Assembly (NCBI GenBank): GCA_030549175.1
Contig: JAUKUA010000007.1
Coordinates: 558,001 to 622,000 of the forward strand
Direction: 5' to 3'
From: Lasiosphaeris hirsuta
Taxonomy: Eukaryota; Ascomycota; Sordariomycetes; Sordariales; Lasiosphaeriaceae
DNA length: 64,000 nucleotides
Part shown: piece after piece, positions 33,081 to 44,159 of the stretch
Numbering within the stretch: the stretch's first letter is position 1
Layout: each line of letters starts with the position of its first letter
Notes under the pieces: model-generated
The model's database searches: none
The model's input: only the letters and a program-made list of their open reading frames with translations
Told to the model about the DNA's origin: nothing
Translations under genes and position numbers: made by a program

Positions 33081-34963
33081 TCACAAATCCTCTCTCTCCC
33101 CATCAATCTCCTCACCCTCCACCCGCGCAGCAGCAGCAGCAGAAGTAGGCATAGAACCCACAACCACACTCGCAACACTAAGCCAAAACCCACAATTCCC
33201 CTCCGTATTCTGATCGTCGCTATCCAAGTGCCACCCCTTGCTTAATATCATATTAGCCACCTCCATAACCGGCGTAACCGTCGGCGCGGCCGTAGTCGCC
33301 GCAGACCATGAAGGGGCTTCAGAGAGCTTCTCTGCGTTGGGGTCCCCGTGCACCGCAAAGGATCCCATGTAGGCCTGGTAAGTGGGCATGACGTTGCTGG
33401 AGATGGCTGAGGCCAATAACGATACGACACTTGAGTTCAGTGTGGTGGCGTGGGTGTGGATCATGTTGTAGGCGTCGGAGAAGCTGTTCATGTACAAGGG
33501 GATCAGGTCGAGGGCGTGAAAAGCGTCTATGGCGTATGGATGGAGGTAGGACATCATGAAGGTGGGGGTGGTGGGGCCGTAGGCTTGGAGGAGGAAGCGG
33601 GTGTTGCAGGTGAAGGAGGAGTCGCGGATGATGTTTTGGAGGGCTTCTTGCCAGCAGGGTATTGGGTAGAGCCTGCAGGTTATATTGTTGGGGGGTGTGT
33701 ACTGGGTGAGGATTTGGTCGCGAATGGTGGAGAGACTGCTTTCGGGGAAGAAGGAAGTGAGAAAATTTTTCACGTCCTGCTCCCCGTTGGGGGTCGAAGG
33801 TGTGAAGATTTTGGCTTCGTTGCCGGTGTGGGAGATCACGGCGCCTTTGATGGTGGGCCAGTACTTATTGCTGGTTGTGAGGGAGAGAGCGGGGATAGTC
33901 TTCACCCAGACGCTGTCGACGGACGGACCAACAGGGAATTTGTGGCTATTGTTCCAGAATTGGTCGAACAGGTTTTGGTTTGCCGTGGTAACAACTGCAA
34001 TATCGGCCTGCTGGAGACAGGTGATGTCGAAGGTGCTGTTGCAGTTGGCTAACTGCGAGAAGGTCTGATAGACCTGGTCCATGGTGCCGCCTGCCGAATT
34101 GTCCCAAGACCATTCAAAGGCCGGAGACTGCACTAGGAAGGACTGAAATGCGGGCTGGACAGTTCCCTCTTCTCGCACAAGATGGTGCAGGATAGAGCTC
34201 GCTCCGGCCGACTCGCCCCACACGCTGACCCGGTTGGGATCACCGCCAACCTGGGAAATGTATTTCGAGACAAAGTCCAAAAGCAGGGCCTGATCGTACA
34301 GACCAGCATTTGTCTGGGCGGTATTGCCCTCCGTCAGCGATTCCATGTAATTGCCAGCCAACCACCCAAATGCACCCAGTCGGTAGTTGCCAGCGACGAA
34401 GATGGCGTTGTAGTTGGTGGCACGGAGGAGTGACTGGCCCGTATACAGTGGCTGCGTGGGGTCTTCCAGGTTCTTGCTACCTGCCACGTAGCCACCTCCG
34501 AAGATCCAGACAACCACGGGCAGCAGCTGCGATGAGTTGGTGAGCCGACCGTCGTCCCCGAAGATGTTGGTGGGGGCGTAGATGTCGAGTCCCAGGCAGT
34601 CCTCGCCCTGGTCTATGCCGTCCCGGGGCAAATGGAGACGGGGGTGGTTGGTACCCTTCAGGTTCACCTGGATGCAGGCCGCCTTGGTCGATGCCGGGTT
34701 TTGTCCTTGGGGAGATTGTGCCTTTCCGAATCGGGGTGGCTCGTCGGCGAAACGAACGTTGTTCCAGACATATATCTTAGTAATGATCAGCATACTTACT
34801 ACCATTAGAAAGGATCAGGAAATCTTCTTCTTACATTCGGGTCCGACGTATCACCTGTAGCTTGCCAGTCTCCCCATCCGGGTGATATTGTCGGCGGTGT
34901 TGCAACCGCTTGGGAACTGCCCAGAAGGAGCGGGAAGAGAAGGAGGGAAGTAAAAGCTCGCAT
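33081..34963 (-). CDS. Secreted type-B carboxylesterase/lipase (2 exons)
   Basis: Coding segments 34963-34835 and 34775-33081, 607 residues. The 59-nt intron runs from GTAAGA to CTAAG in phase 0. A signal peptide covers about residues 1-20 (LLLFPLLLGSSQA). The alpha/beta-hydrolase features are present: GEDCLGLDIYAP (variant of the SEDCLYLN signature), oxyanion-hole GGGYVAG at 136-142, nucleophile elbow GESAG with Ser232, and a late HG (FAVHGDPN) for the catalytic His. The acid is probably in the GNEAKIF region. Members hydrolyse carboxylic esters such as lipids, cholesteryl esters or plant esters; the substrate cannot be told. The carboxy end is hydrophobic then acidic. The gene looks intact. 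Its stop overlaps the edge of the xylanase fragment. Confidence 0.88.
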
Positions 34964-34969
34964 GGTAAA

Positions 34970-35640
34970 ATAAATGAGTTGAGTACCGGGATCGTGCAAG
35001 AAACTGTCGGATGTCGGGAAGTTTGAGCTATCTTCAACACCGAGAGGGCAGAAACAGGTGATGGGGACGACCTAGTGTGCACGTAAACCGAGGCCACCAT
35101 TTATACACACTAGCTGCCCGGGAATATCCTCAACAGCCTGCTTAATTCTTGTACTCCCCCAAGCTTCGTTCTTTCCGCATTTCTGAGGCTAGCTGAAGGC
35201 TCCTGCACATGAAGCTTGCATTTCCTGGCTTGCGTTTTGCTCCAGCTCATTGGTGGTGCCACTTGTTGGTGATAATGTGGCTGCCTGAGCTCTCTGTAGG
35301 TCAAAGCGGGACCCCATCTGGCCTTGGTCTAGACCTCCATTGAGGGTTGATAGAGAAAATAAGCCAAGTATATTGGCGAAACGAAGCCACCATGCAGTTG
35401 TCGTGCGTGGATTTTCCTGCCGCTACGTCAGACGAGCCCCCCCATCTTCTCTTTTCAGCTTGGCCAGTTGTACTCTCCGATTGCCAACCGGAGCAAAAGT
35501 CCCGGTGTCCAGAAATTCCGCACTTCACTTTCACTAAATTTACCAGAGGCGCAAGTCAGTAGTACCAGTTATCAAGGAGCGGAAGTCCGTGATCCGTTCG
35601 ACAACTACTTCGATCAGCCATCCAAGAAACCACTCTGTAT
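34970..35640. other. Esterase upstream region, no further gene
   Basis: This holds the promoter side of the esterase. No other feature was identified. Confidence 0.45.
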
Positions 35641-36905
35641 CTCCACTGACATCCTCATCACTCCGTATCCTCGCTATCCTCATCATCACTCTCTTTCTTC
35701 TTCATCCCTTTCCCCTTTTTCTCCGTCCTCTCCTTCTCCTTCTACTTCTCCTTCGTTCCCTTCTTGTCCTTCTTATCGGTGCTCTTCTTCTTCCCTTTCT
35801 TCTTGCTCTTCGACTTCTTCACAGCCTCAGAATCATCCAAGTCAGAGTCTTTGTCAACGTCCGACTCTTCAGCCTCTTCAGGCTCAGACTCGGTGGTCTC
35901 TTCTGAGCTCATGTCCGTCACATCTTTATCACGGCCGCGGTCTACTAAGCTACTGTCGGGTGTGTACTCTATGGCGCAGACAAAGTCCCTCTTCGCGACG
36001 CCGTCTTCGTTGAACCCGTGTGTGGCTTTGAGACTTGTTGAACTGATCTGATGCGTTTGCCACAACCTGGAAGTGCTTACTCGTTAGCACAGGGACCTTC
36101 CCGGTTTCTTTGTGTCGCATAACTGCGGTGGGTGTGGCACAGCGCTCTGGCGCAGCTACAGCTGTGGCTGCGAGCGCTGGCTGTTCCAGAGGAGCTCACG
36201 TTCCTCTACAAGAGCCTAGTGCCTTGGCAGAGCACCCTCTCTTTTGTATATATTCGGCGCTCTCGCGCCTTGCTCTCTTAGCTGGAGCAGACTCAATTCA
36301 ATCTTCTTTTCTCTCCATTGCTCAGCTCCAGAAGTGTCAGACTTTGCTGTTGTTGGCGTGGAACTCGGCTAGGGCCATGACAGTCTAGAAAGCATTGCGG
36401 ATTTGCCGTCCATTCCACCCAAGCGTCTCCCAGTTGTCCTTGATCCAGACGATGACGCGCTTGCGGGCAGCTTTGTATTCAAACGGAGAGAGGCCTTTGC
36501 GCTCGCAGTCTACGTTGATCTCGCCGATGCGCCGGAAGTTGCGTCGGAAGATGGAAAGGGTCTGTTCGCGGTCGAGTTTGGGGTAGTAGAGCGTCAGGCG
36601 CAGACGCGAGTGGAAGGCATCGTCAATCGCACCAACACCATTGGTGGTGAGGAAGAGGATGTCGGAAAGTACTCGAGAATACGGAGAAACACAGACTAGT
36701 CTGTTTCGTTGGGTGTCTCGTTGCTAATTATAAGGTGTCAGCCGCCAGGTAAGGCCTCTGAAGAAATCGAGAGACTTACGTCGCACTTCGCGAGGAAGAC
36801 GTCGGCTTCGTCGAGAATACGTATATACCAGTCGTACTTAACTCTAGACCGGACCCAGTTTACTAAGGAACACTACCACAAGTATGATAAATTAGCATAG
36901 AGCTC
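35640..36905 (-). pseudogene. Decayed AAA-family ATPase, carboxy half
   Basis: Minus-strand pieces follow the fungal AAA ATPase family with an acidic tail. KYDWYIRILDEADVFLAKCD (Walker B, DEAD) is near 36800. SVFLRILEYF follows a stop, then a shifted sensor region and VLYYPKLDREQTL, and WNGRQIRNAF ends at a TAG near 36388; CAG to TAG would restore the usual continuation. KHFQVVANASDQFN and then, after a frameshift, LKATHGFNEDGVAKRD lie near 36030-36080. A highly acidic and Lys-rich tail follows, interrupted by a TAG near 35742. The Walker A part is missing. Multiple stops and shifts mean no functional ATPase. A dinucleotide-rich stretch (GA and GT) lies just upstream at 36910-36970. Confidence 0.65.
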
Positions 36906-36909
36906 TGAT

Positions 36910-37780
36910 AAGAGAGAGAGAGAGTGTGTGCTTATGTATGGTATGTGTATGTGTGTAGTATATGTATATGGGACGAGAAAGAAAGAAAGACTTACTCGTT
37001 TCTTATCCTGACGACACTGTACGCACTTAAGAGAAGCGAGGAAGCATGCTAGCACTTGCTGAGGATTCGCCGACTTGAACGGGCATACTAATAACTTCCT
37101 GGAAGATGAAAAAAGATTTGAGTGTTACTGGAAACCTGTTTGGAAACTTCGAGTAAGCTGTAAAGCGTAACAATCCTGTGGACTTACCTGCTGGATACCC
37201 GTGCCTTTTATGCAACTCATGTGAAGTCGCATCTCGGTCCCTGTAGCGCAGCGATTGGCTGTTATCAGCTCCGAAGTTATGGCTTTTGCACCTGTGACCA
37301 ATGGCAGTCCAATGGCACCGTTTCGTAAGTACCCGACCCTACCTGCGAAGCTGCGAGAGTGTAACGACCCATGAATAGACCAGGCTCAGGCACCAAGTGG
37401 GGTACAAAAGGGACAATAAGAATGGGCCCAGGAGAGAATGGACCCGGGATCGGGTCCATAGGAGCACGCCCTCTTGTTACGCACCTCTCTGTGTCAGCCA
37501 TTATTAGGGACCCTACCCCTAAGGGTTTAGGTCACATAGGTCGTCACAAGGAGCCCTAACCCGCCTCACACTTGGGGGGGGGGGGGGCTAGGTGAAGGAA
37601 TTGCTTAATAGGCCCGCCGTATAGGGGCTAATGAACTTCAGGGCACCAACACTCGTTGGCGTGAATGGGCCGGGAGGCTGGTAATTCTGCACATTATGAT
37701 TTGGATTATAGCTGTGTTACTAAGGCTTGCCAACGCGTCACTTCGTGTGACGCCATCCTGGAGTTCCGATAGCGCTCTAG
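36910..37780. other. Low-complexity and non-coding stretch
   Basis: Contains GA/GT microsatellite sequence at about 36908-36970 and a G15 run at 37574-37588. A short minus-strand frame (37027-37215) may be a remnant of the AAA gene upstream part but shows no motif. Confidence 0.45.
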
Positions 37781-37791
37781 ATGTATTGTCG

Positions 37792-38545
37792 TTATTGTAT
37801 TGTGAACCCCTGGGGGCTGGCTCCGCGCCCCCGAGTGCCGCGCGCTAAACACCTTGAGAGCTGTTGTTCATCGCCCGACAGAAGAAGTTCTAATACCAGG
37901 AACAGCGCCTCGGCATTCCCCTCACGGAGTAGCTTCGCGCACACTGCGACCACGGAATCAAAGAACACCCGACTCACACTAGCCCCCCTGTCGAAGAGCA
38001 AGCGGAGAGTTGGAGCCACCGCCTCCATTGGACCGTTATAGCTTCGCCGACGCGCGCTCCACAAGTTCATTCCCGCGACGAATGAGGCGATGATCTCGGA
38101 CCAGACAGTCCAAGACCTCCTCGGCGGGTTTACAAAGGCTGGCGTACACAGCCTAGAAAGCTCCAGGCTATGATAAACTACTCTGTCGAGCAGGATGTGG
38201 ACCATTTCGACATGCGACGAGCGGCAAAGAACAGCCTCGATGAAAGGAGAAAAGGAAATCTAAGTTGAAAAAAATACTGGACATCGTGTTCGAAGTAGAA
38301 AGGATTCCACATGTTGATAACACTGCTGTAGAGCAACTCCAGACGGCCGCCCTCAGATGTGCATCCTGGCGTTGCATCTCGGCGAGCATCTCGCGGAGGT
38401 CGGCCGGGATGCCCCGCAGGTCGTTGAGCTTACCCAAGGCTTGGGTGCCCGAGCGATATATGTCGCGCGCTTGCGTGAAAAATATAGTCGTGACCTGAAG
38501 GAACTGGAGGATGTCTGCCGCGAGGCCGGGGGCGTCAAAGCGTCT
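37792..38545 (-). pseudogene. NLR-like relic: amino-terminal domain joined to an ankyrin-type end, centre missing
   Basis: On the minus strand GLAADILQFLQ and TQARDIYRSG (near 38530-38450), followed by LREMLAEMQRQDAHLRA, match the fungal STAND amino-terminal helical domain (glaanilqFidfgskllskareIyrs type). Less than 250 bases later, after a frame change, the sequence reads IEAVLCRSSHVEMVHILLDR and LRLLFDRGASVS, the style of ankyrin tails of such proteins, ending at 37792. The NACHT or NB-ARC part, normally about 1.5-2 kb, is absent. An internal deletion is the simplest reading. Homology is from recalled patterns only. Confidence 0.5.
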
Positions 38546-38549
38546 GCAT

Positions 38550-39925
38550 GGCTGCAAGTGGCCTCTGGAGCTGAGACGCGCTGGAGCTTGGGCAACATTG
38601 GGGGACGTAGTGCATGGGAAGTCGCCCCCCGCTTGCTGCGAGAGCTGCACATAACCTGATGCAGAAAGCTGAGGCAAGTGCAAGGCGACATGGCTGCGGA
38701 TCCAAATATCCTTCAAGGGCAACATTCTGCCAACCTTCTGCTCTTTCCATCTGCGCAGGCGGGCACAGCCTTCATTTTGCTCTAACACAACAGAGACAGT
38801 AGCCATCAGAGGCCACACTTTGGCAGGCGATCTCAGGCAGGATTGGCTCAGAAAGCCCAGGAATGCAATCATGATAAGACCGGAGTGCATCTCTCCATCC
38901 ATACGTACTCCGCAGCCACCAAGCGACCCGTCATTCTCCTACCCGGGGTCTGTGACCAACCTACGTTGCACAACACAAGACAATATCCCAACAGTTAAAC
39001 GCCATAGCAATTTTCCCTCAAACTCTAGAGAAGGTCGGTTTGGCAGAGGATCCATACAGCTGTTCCAGGTTAGTACGTCCACACCGTGGCATTTCGGCAT
39101 CGCAGCGGTGATTCTGACGATGCCCTCGAAATCATAACTACTCTCATTGTAAAAGGCGCAGACATCAACACGCAAGACGGAGACGGGAGGGCGCCTAATA
39201 GGTTTATCTGGCAACCTTGACTCAGATCACGTAAATACTGGCAATTGTGCTGTATTTCGTGAAGTAGAGTAAATTGGGTGCCGAAATGGAGGAGGTTAGG
39301 ATTCAGGATCCTGGCCATGCGCAAGATGTAGGCCCAGGTGGGCGCTAGGGCCATGCCAAAGGCATGGTCCCTTGCTTGCTGCAGGAAATGATTTACTTGT
39401 CGATTAGTCATATTGTCCCTGCAAGATGCGCTCCCTGCATTCTCTTTTACGCCTATTCTCGCTCAGCTTATGCTTCTACAAACTATACTGCACTTTTGTC
39501 TAACTACCATATACTTTCATTCTTCACCGAGTATGCTTTTGCTGGAGGACTAGAGAATAGGACTGAGGGCGACGAGTCATCCCACCTACTCCGTGCTGAT
39601 ACATCTCCAACCAAAACACTTCTTCACCCCGGCCCTAGCAAGTTCTGTTACTTTCAAATCCGTGGTCTCCGTGCCAAGTTTACTATCTACTTAAGTCTCT
39701 CGGAAATCTCTGATATCATGATGTAACAGCTTTGTCATCCGAACAAGTCTCCCTCTCCTACTGGTATGGTATGGTTGGATTTACTAGGTGCTTTTCATGT
39801 ACTAGTACTTGAATAAAACTTTGATCATTGGCAAATACCCACATTCCGGCACATCATTCTTACCGCAGCGCGGTCAACTGGCTACTGCCTAACAAGTCTG
39901 CGTCTCCAACAGGTTGAAGGCCGCC
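38550..39925. other. No gene recognised; carries one copy of dispersed repeat R2
   Basis: Plus and minus frames here are shadows or motif-free. R2 copy 2 lies at 39214-39357. Confidence 0.45.
39214..39357 (-). repeat. Dispersed repeat R2, copy 2
   Basis: Reverse-complement match to 25669-25803; the copies are about 85% alike over 130 bp. See copy 1. Confidence 0.7.
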
Positions 39926-41485
39926 TCACAATCCACCATTCTGAGCAGGCCAGGTAGTTGTGCTTCCAAAAAGATTTGAAGAAACTGTCGCTACACCAAA
40001 AGGATTTGAACAAGCGAATGCTGTACCAAATGGATTTGGAGAAGCTGTCGCTGCACCAAAAGGATTTGAAGAAGCGGGCGCTCTGCCAAAAAGAAACCCG
40101 CCAGTGCCGAATCCTCCGGCATTTGTCTTGGTGGAACTACCAAAGCCACCAGTCGTAGCTAGCTGTGAGGTTTTCAAGTTGCGGTCCTGGTTGTAATCGG
40201 CCAATCTAACTTCCTCGCTGGACCACCTTGTGTATGCGTCCATGAACAGGATGTTTTGGTAGGAATTACTTTGCGTTGGGTTATTAGCCTCCTTCTCGAT
40301 GGTCGGGGTGAACGCAACGCTGAGTGTGCCGGGGGGTTCGTTAACGGCCGTGTTATTCGTGACACGGTATTCGTTCCCTGTCGTGCCGCCCCCAAAACGG
40401 CCACCGCCGGTGGTGTTGCCAAAAGCCGCACCGTCCTCTTTCCCTGCCTCGGGCATCGGCTCGGGCTCAGCCGGTGCTTCCTCCACTACGGGTTCTTCGA
40501 TGACAGCAGAGCACTTCCACTTTTTCTTGCCCTTCTTCGACTTCTTGGTTACACCCCAAACGGTAAAGGGGTCCACATCGGGCTCGGCCGGCTTCACAGG
40601 CTCCTCTACCCTAGGTTCTTCCAAAACTTCCGCCGGGGTACTCTTTTGGTCCTTGATATACCTCACCTGCTCGTCATCCTCCAGCTGGAAGGAGTCGGCT
40701 GCCGGCGTAACTTGCTCGGGTATGACGGAGGCGTCCTTGGCGGCTAGAGTTTCGACCACCTCGTGGTAGACATCCAAGGCGCTCCTGAGGAGAGTCGTTG
40801 TGATCGGGATCTCGGTTTCAAACTCCTTTTCTGACGGTGCACGCACGCCAGGCCCGAGAAGGACTGCCGAGTCTTCGAATGCCGTCTTGATAATTGACCG
40901 CATGTAGGTAGGAAACCAAGCGTCCTTGTCGGTCGACGAGGGGTACGCCTCGTTAACGACATCAACGATAGTAAAGGCATTTATTCCCTTGCTATGGAGG
41001 GAGATCTGCTCCTTGGCTAGCTCCTCCAGCCCATCGAGCTCATACTTGCGTGCGGTAGCGTAAACCTCGAAGCCCGTCTTCAGCTTGGCAATCGTCTCTT
41101 CGTGACCGGCTGTGGAACCAATCCACTTCAGCGTGCAGTAGGTGCCAGTGTAGAGATATTGGATAAGGACGTGTCCTGCACCCCGAGAGATGTGATTTAG
41201 TGGGGGGGGGGTTGCAAATTGCTAGCAAGGGCTGCTAGTAGCTTCGGATGCCGTTCTAGGATGGTCGGGTGGACGCTGAGGCAGTCGCCTTGTTTCAACT
41301 GGAGATTCATCATGGGCGTCGAACTGAAGGGACTGGAGTTGCACACAGGCCGTCAGCTTAAGCTTCCCAATTTCTAATGCTCTTTCTGTAATTACTTACG
41401 ATTTATCGAAGTAAGTATCCTCCATCTTGTCAGCATCCTCTCCCGCCTTGCCTTTCAAGCTCTTTTTCGCTTTCATCCTGTCCAT
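39926..41485 (-). pseudogene. BTB/POZ-domain gene with a frameshift at a G10 run
   Basis: Exon 1 is 41485-41400; the intron GTAAGT to CTCCAG is 67 nt; exon 2 starts at 41332 and would end at 39926. The opening is Lys-rich (MDRMKAKKSLKGK). A BTB-like fold follows: GDCLSVHPTILERHPKLL, then HVLIQYLYTGTY, then YATARKYELDGLEELAKEQI. The second half is acidic and then rich in NPFG/GFG repeats, with VRLADYNQDRN, a layout seen in many fungal BTB proteins. Between the two BTB parts the coding strand has C10 (G10 on plus, 41202-41211). The frame is kept only if the run is 8 or 11 long. It is either a real homopolymer mutation or a sequence error. Everything else is open, so the gene may well be functional. 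Confidence 0.65.
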
Positions 41486-41489
41486 ATCT

Positions 41490-42480
41490 AGTAGTGTCTG
41501 TTGTTGTAAAGTGGGAGACGCTAATGTCAGGTCGATTGATGGAGTGTGTTTCTGGCTCTGCTATGGGGAAAGGGGCGAGCTGGATCGCGGGAAAGCCAAC
41601 CTTTATAGTTATGTATGCCTAATAAAAGCGCCCAATCGCCAACCGCCAGCATGGATTGCCCTTCTGGGGCAACAACACTTGATTTGTGGAAGGTCCATAT
41701 GCTAACCTTGCCGACCTCATGCAGTGGGCCTCATTTCATAGCACACGTGTCGCACTGGAAAGGGGGTGAAAAAGAGGTGCAGACAAACTTCCAGGTTCTT
41801 TGTAAAAGAGGGGAAGCACGCGAGAGGGTGCCAACGCTGGCGGGCAGGGGTCGGTAGTGCAACAATAAGCGACTGCCTAGCCCATCAACCTATGATTGCA
41901 ACTAACCGACCACTTGAAATGGCCAACCGGCCATCGCTGATGACGCAGTGCCCGAAGTTGTTTGTCAAATTCCTCACCGGAGTTGCATTTTTTCACCCAT
42001 CATAACGGTTCCGTACGAAAATACCGCTCGTCCAGCGTTTGAAATCTAAAAATTATCCATAGTTACCCATTGGCGTGGAACAGGAATGTCTCTCAGGCTC
42101 TTTTTGATGCTTCCTAAAGAGCCCGCTTCATCTGAGAATACTCGCCCCATCCCTGCGCTCGCCCGTTGATTGGCTGACAAAGCTTTGATAGCAGGTGGGA
42201 TAGACAGGCTTAACTAGGTAGATAGCTTTACTCGCTAGGTAGTAGATACTGACTATTGGAGCGAGGGTGGCGCGGATGGGATGAAGTGACTCTCTAGACA
42301 ACCGGCGGCCAGGAAGGCGCTTTCTTTGTCTCGCCTGTCCACCGCGGCATCTCTTAAGGCGCTCCTCAAACTCTTCATCGTGGTAGCTGTAGCAGCAGCT
42401 ATAGTGTGCGTGGCCTACATGATGGGAGTAAGGACTGAGCCGAGCCTGAGTTAGGGTGAGTAATGTCGCGTGCACGAGGT
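41490..42480. other. No gene recognised
   Basis: Frames at 41427-41705 and 42128-42475 have no motif. Nothing else was found before the hairpin. Confidence 0.45.
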
Positions 42481-42482
42481 AT

Positions 42483-42569
42483 GAAAAAGGAAATTTTGTG
42501 AGCCCAGATTCGTCTCACATTACACTTGGTTGCCTGAGACGAATCTCGGCTCACAAAATTTCCTTTTTC
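42483..42569. repeat. Near-perfect 35-bp inverted repeat (hairpin)
   Basis: Arms 42483-42517 and 42535-42569 are complementary at 34 of 35 positions, with a 17-base loop. Each arm starts with GAAAAAGGAAATTTTGTGAG-type sequence. A single related arm is at 28828-28848. It could be a small foldback element or a hairpin-forming transcript; no direct target duplication was recognised. Confidence 0.9.
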
Positions 42570-42588
42570 GTTCGTAGTCCTGAGCCGG

Positions 42589-42705
42589 GGTGAGCTGTGG
42601 CTGAGTTGTCCTGAGCTTCCCCTGATTCGTCCCTGAGCTAGGGTGATCACCTACGCGGCTGCTGCACAGCCTCAGGGGCCCGTTTTCAGTCCCCCCGGCT
42701 AAAGT
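42589..42705 (+). repeat. Dispersed repeat R1, copy 2
   Basis: Direct-orientation match to 22080-22201. It starts 20 bases after the hairpin. Confidence 0.65.
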
Positions 42706-42945
42706 GTCACAGGTCTAACCTGTGCCAGAAAGCCCTCCTGCAGGCCGTCACTTGGGCCGGCGCGGCCCAACGAAACCCCGCGTCAGGAACGGTGCGCCCT
42801 ACCGTGCGCACTGAGCCAGGGGTGCAAAGACCTGAAGCCCCTACAACCAATTGAAAGAGGCTCTGTCCCTCAGGGGCTTTGTCCCGACAGAGACAAGGGA
42901 CGACAGAGCCGGTACAAGTTACCTTTAGATAGTCTAGTATAAGTT

Positions 42946-43938
42946 GGGATTTGCTAGGGGGGGCACTTGACTTTGGCTAGGGGGGCACCATGCGGGGGCA
43001 CTAGGTCTAAGGGTTGGGGCTATGTATGGAGAAAATCTAAAATCCACTTTTTTTTCCTTCACCGCCTTTGAAGGTGCACACCGTCTTTGCCAGCCAGCCT
43101 ACCAAGTGCTAGCTAGCCCACCAAGCGCCAGGCCCTCCATGCCAGCCTGTATGCCAGCCTGCATACCACTATATTCAATTGCACAATTATGTTCCCACAT
43201 AACAACGAAGGTTCGCCATGCCCACCCACAACTGCGTTTATTGCTACTATCGTCGTTATAGATCAATTCCACGCCTTCAAAAGCACCGAATTCGAGCTTT
43301 CCCGGCCTCAATACCGTTGCGCGCGCGTGCAGGAGGGCCTGCATGATGCCGCTACAAGAAGCCGACCCAGCGCGGCGCACACATCCGCGACCCTCACGAT
43401 TGCCGATTACGATAGTAACGATGACGATTTCCCTGATATCCGACTACTCACCGCGCCAATCATCGAGCTTCCAGACGATCGCGTTCCAGCCAATCTTCAA
43501 TACCCGGATTGGAATGGCTTCTCTAAAAAACGGCAGGCAACTGACCCCTTGGAGCCTCCCGTTGTCAAAAAGACTACTCGTAGCGGTCGCGTGGTGTGGC
43601 CAGAGCACTGGGCCTGGATTGATGGCAGGATTGATGGCCCTTCAAAGAGTGTAGATTCGGCGTTTTCCAGGCCCAGGCCTGCGTTGTGGCACTTCAAAGA
43701 CCGTTTTTTTCCTGGCTAGGGCACCGCATTGATGGTCCTGATGACCCTGTTGTCATGGAGTTCTGTAGAGTCGATTAATGCGTTGTATCACCGGCTTTTT
43801 GTCCGGTGTTTCTGTGTTTTCGATGCGGGGAGGCGAAATGCTAAAAAAATAGAACCGGCAGAAAACCAAGTGCCCCCGCATAGTGCCCCCGCATAATGCC
43901 CCCTTAGCCAAAGTCAAGTGCCTCCCCTAGCAAATCCC
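42946..43938 (+). mobile_element. 993-bp DNA transposon with 57-bp inverted ends and 8-bp target duplication (hAT-like)
   Basis: Both ends read GGGATTTGCTAGGGG inward. The left end, and the reverse complement of the right end, agree for about 57 bp with only four differences, all transitions. TATAAGTT flanks the element on both sides (42938-42945 and 43939-43946), a perfect 8-bp duplication as made by hAT-type transposases. Subterminal GCGGGGGCAC repeats are present at both ends, also common in hAT elements. It holds one 176-codon frame without a transposase motif, so it is probably non-autonomous. The near-identical ends suggest fairly recent insertion. Confidence 0.85.
43189..43719 (+). CDS. 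Unrecognised 176-aa frame inside the hAT-like element
   Basis: An ATG at 43189 opens a frame to a TAG at 43717-43719. The middle is acidic (DYDSNDDDFPDI) and the end basic, with KKTTRSGRVVWPEHWAW. No hAT dimerisation (hATC), BED zinc-finger or DDE motif was seen. It could be a remnant or rearranged piece of a transposase, a captured host fragment, or a protein carried by the element. A frame of 176 codons without stops in GC-balanced sequence is more than chance would usually give. Confidence 0.45.
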   Translation: MFPHNNEGSPCPPTTAFIATIVVIDQFHAFKSTEFELSRPQYRCARVQEGLHDAATRSRPSAAHTSATLTIADYDSNDDDFPDIRLLTAPIIELPDDRVPANLQYPDWNGFSKKRQATDPLEPPVVKKTTRSGRVVWPEHWAWIDGRIDGPSKSVDSAFSRPRPALWHFKDRFFPG

Positions 43939-44159
43939 TATAAGTTACCATCGTCGTGACTACGACCAGCGGGAGGAATCTTGGTTCCTCACGCAAGTAA
44001 TTACATTGTTCATTTGTGCTCTACTGTTCAGCTCGCCCTGTGCATTATAGAGCGACGGCCTACAATGACAGTGTACCCCTTGTCTGCGAGTACTTGCTTC
44101 AACACACAATCTTCCGATCACCAACCCCTTCGACTACCAGCCCGCAGCCAACAGTACCT

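Noticed and set aside
33450..34052. 200-codon plus-strand frame.
   Set aside because: Antisense to the intact carboxylesterase; Gly/Val/Glu-rich composition typical of a shadow.
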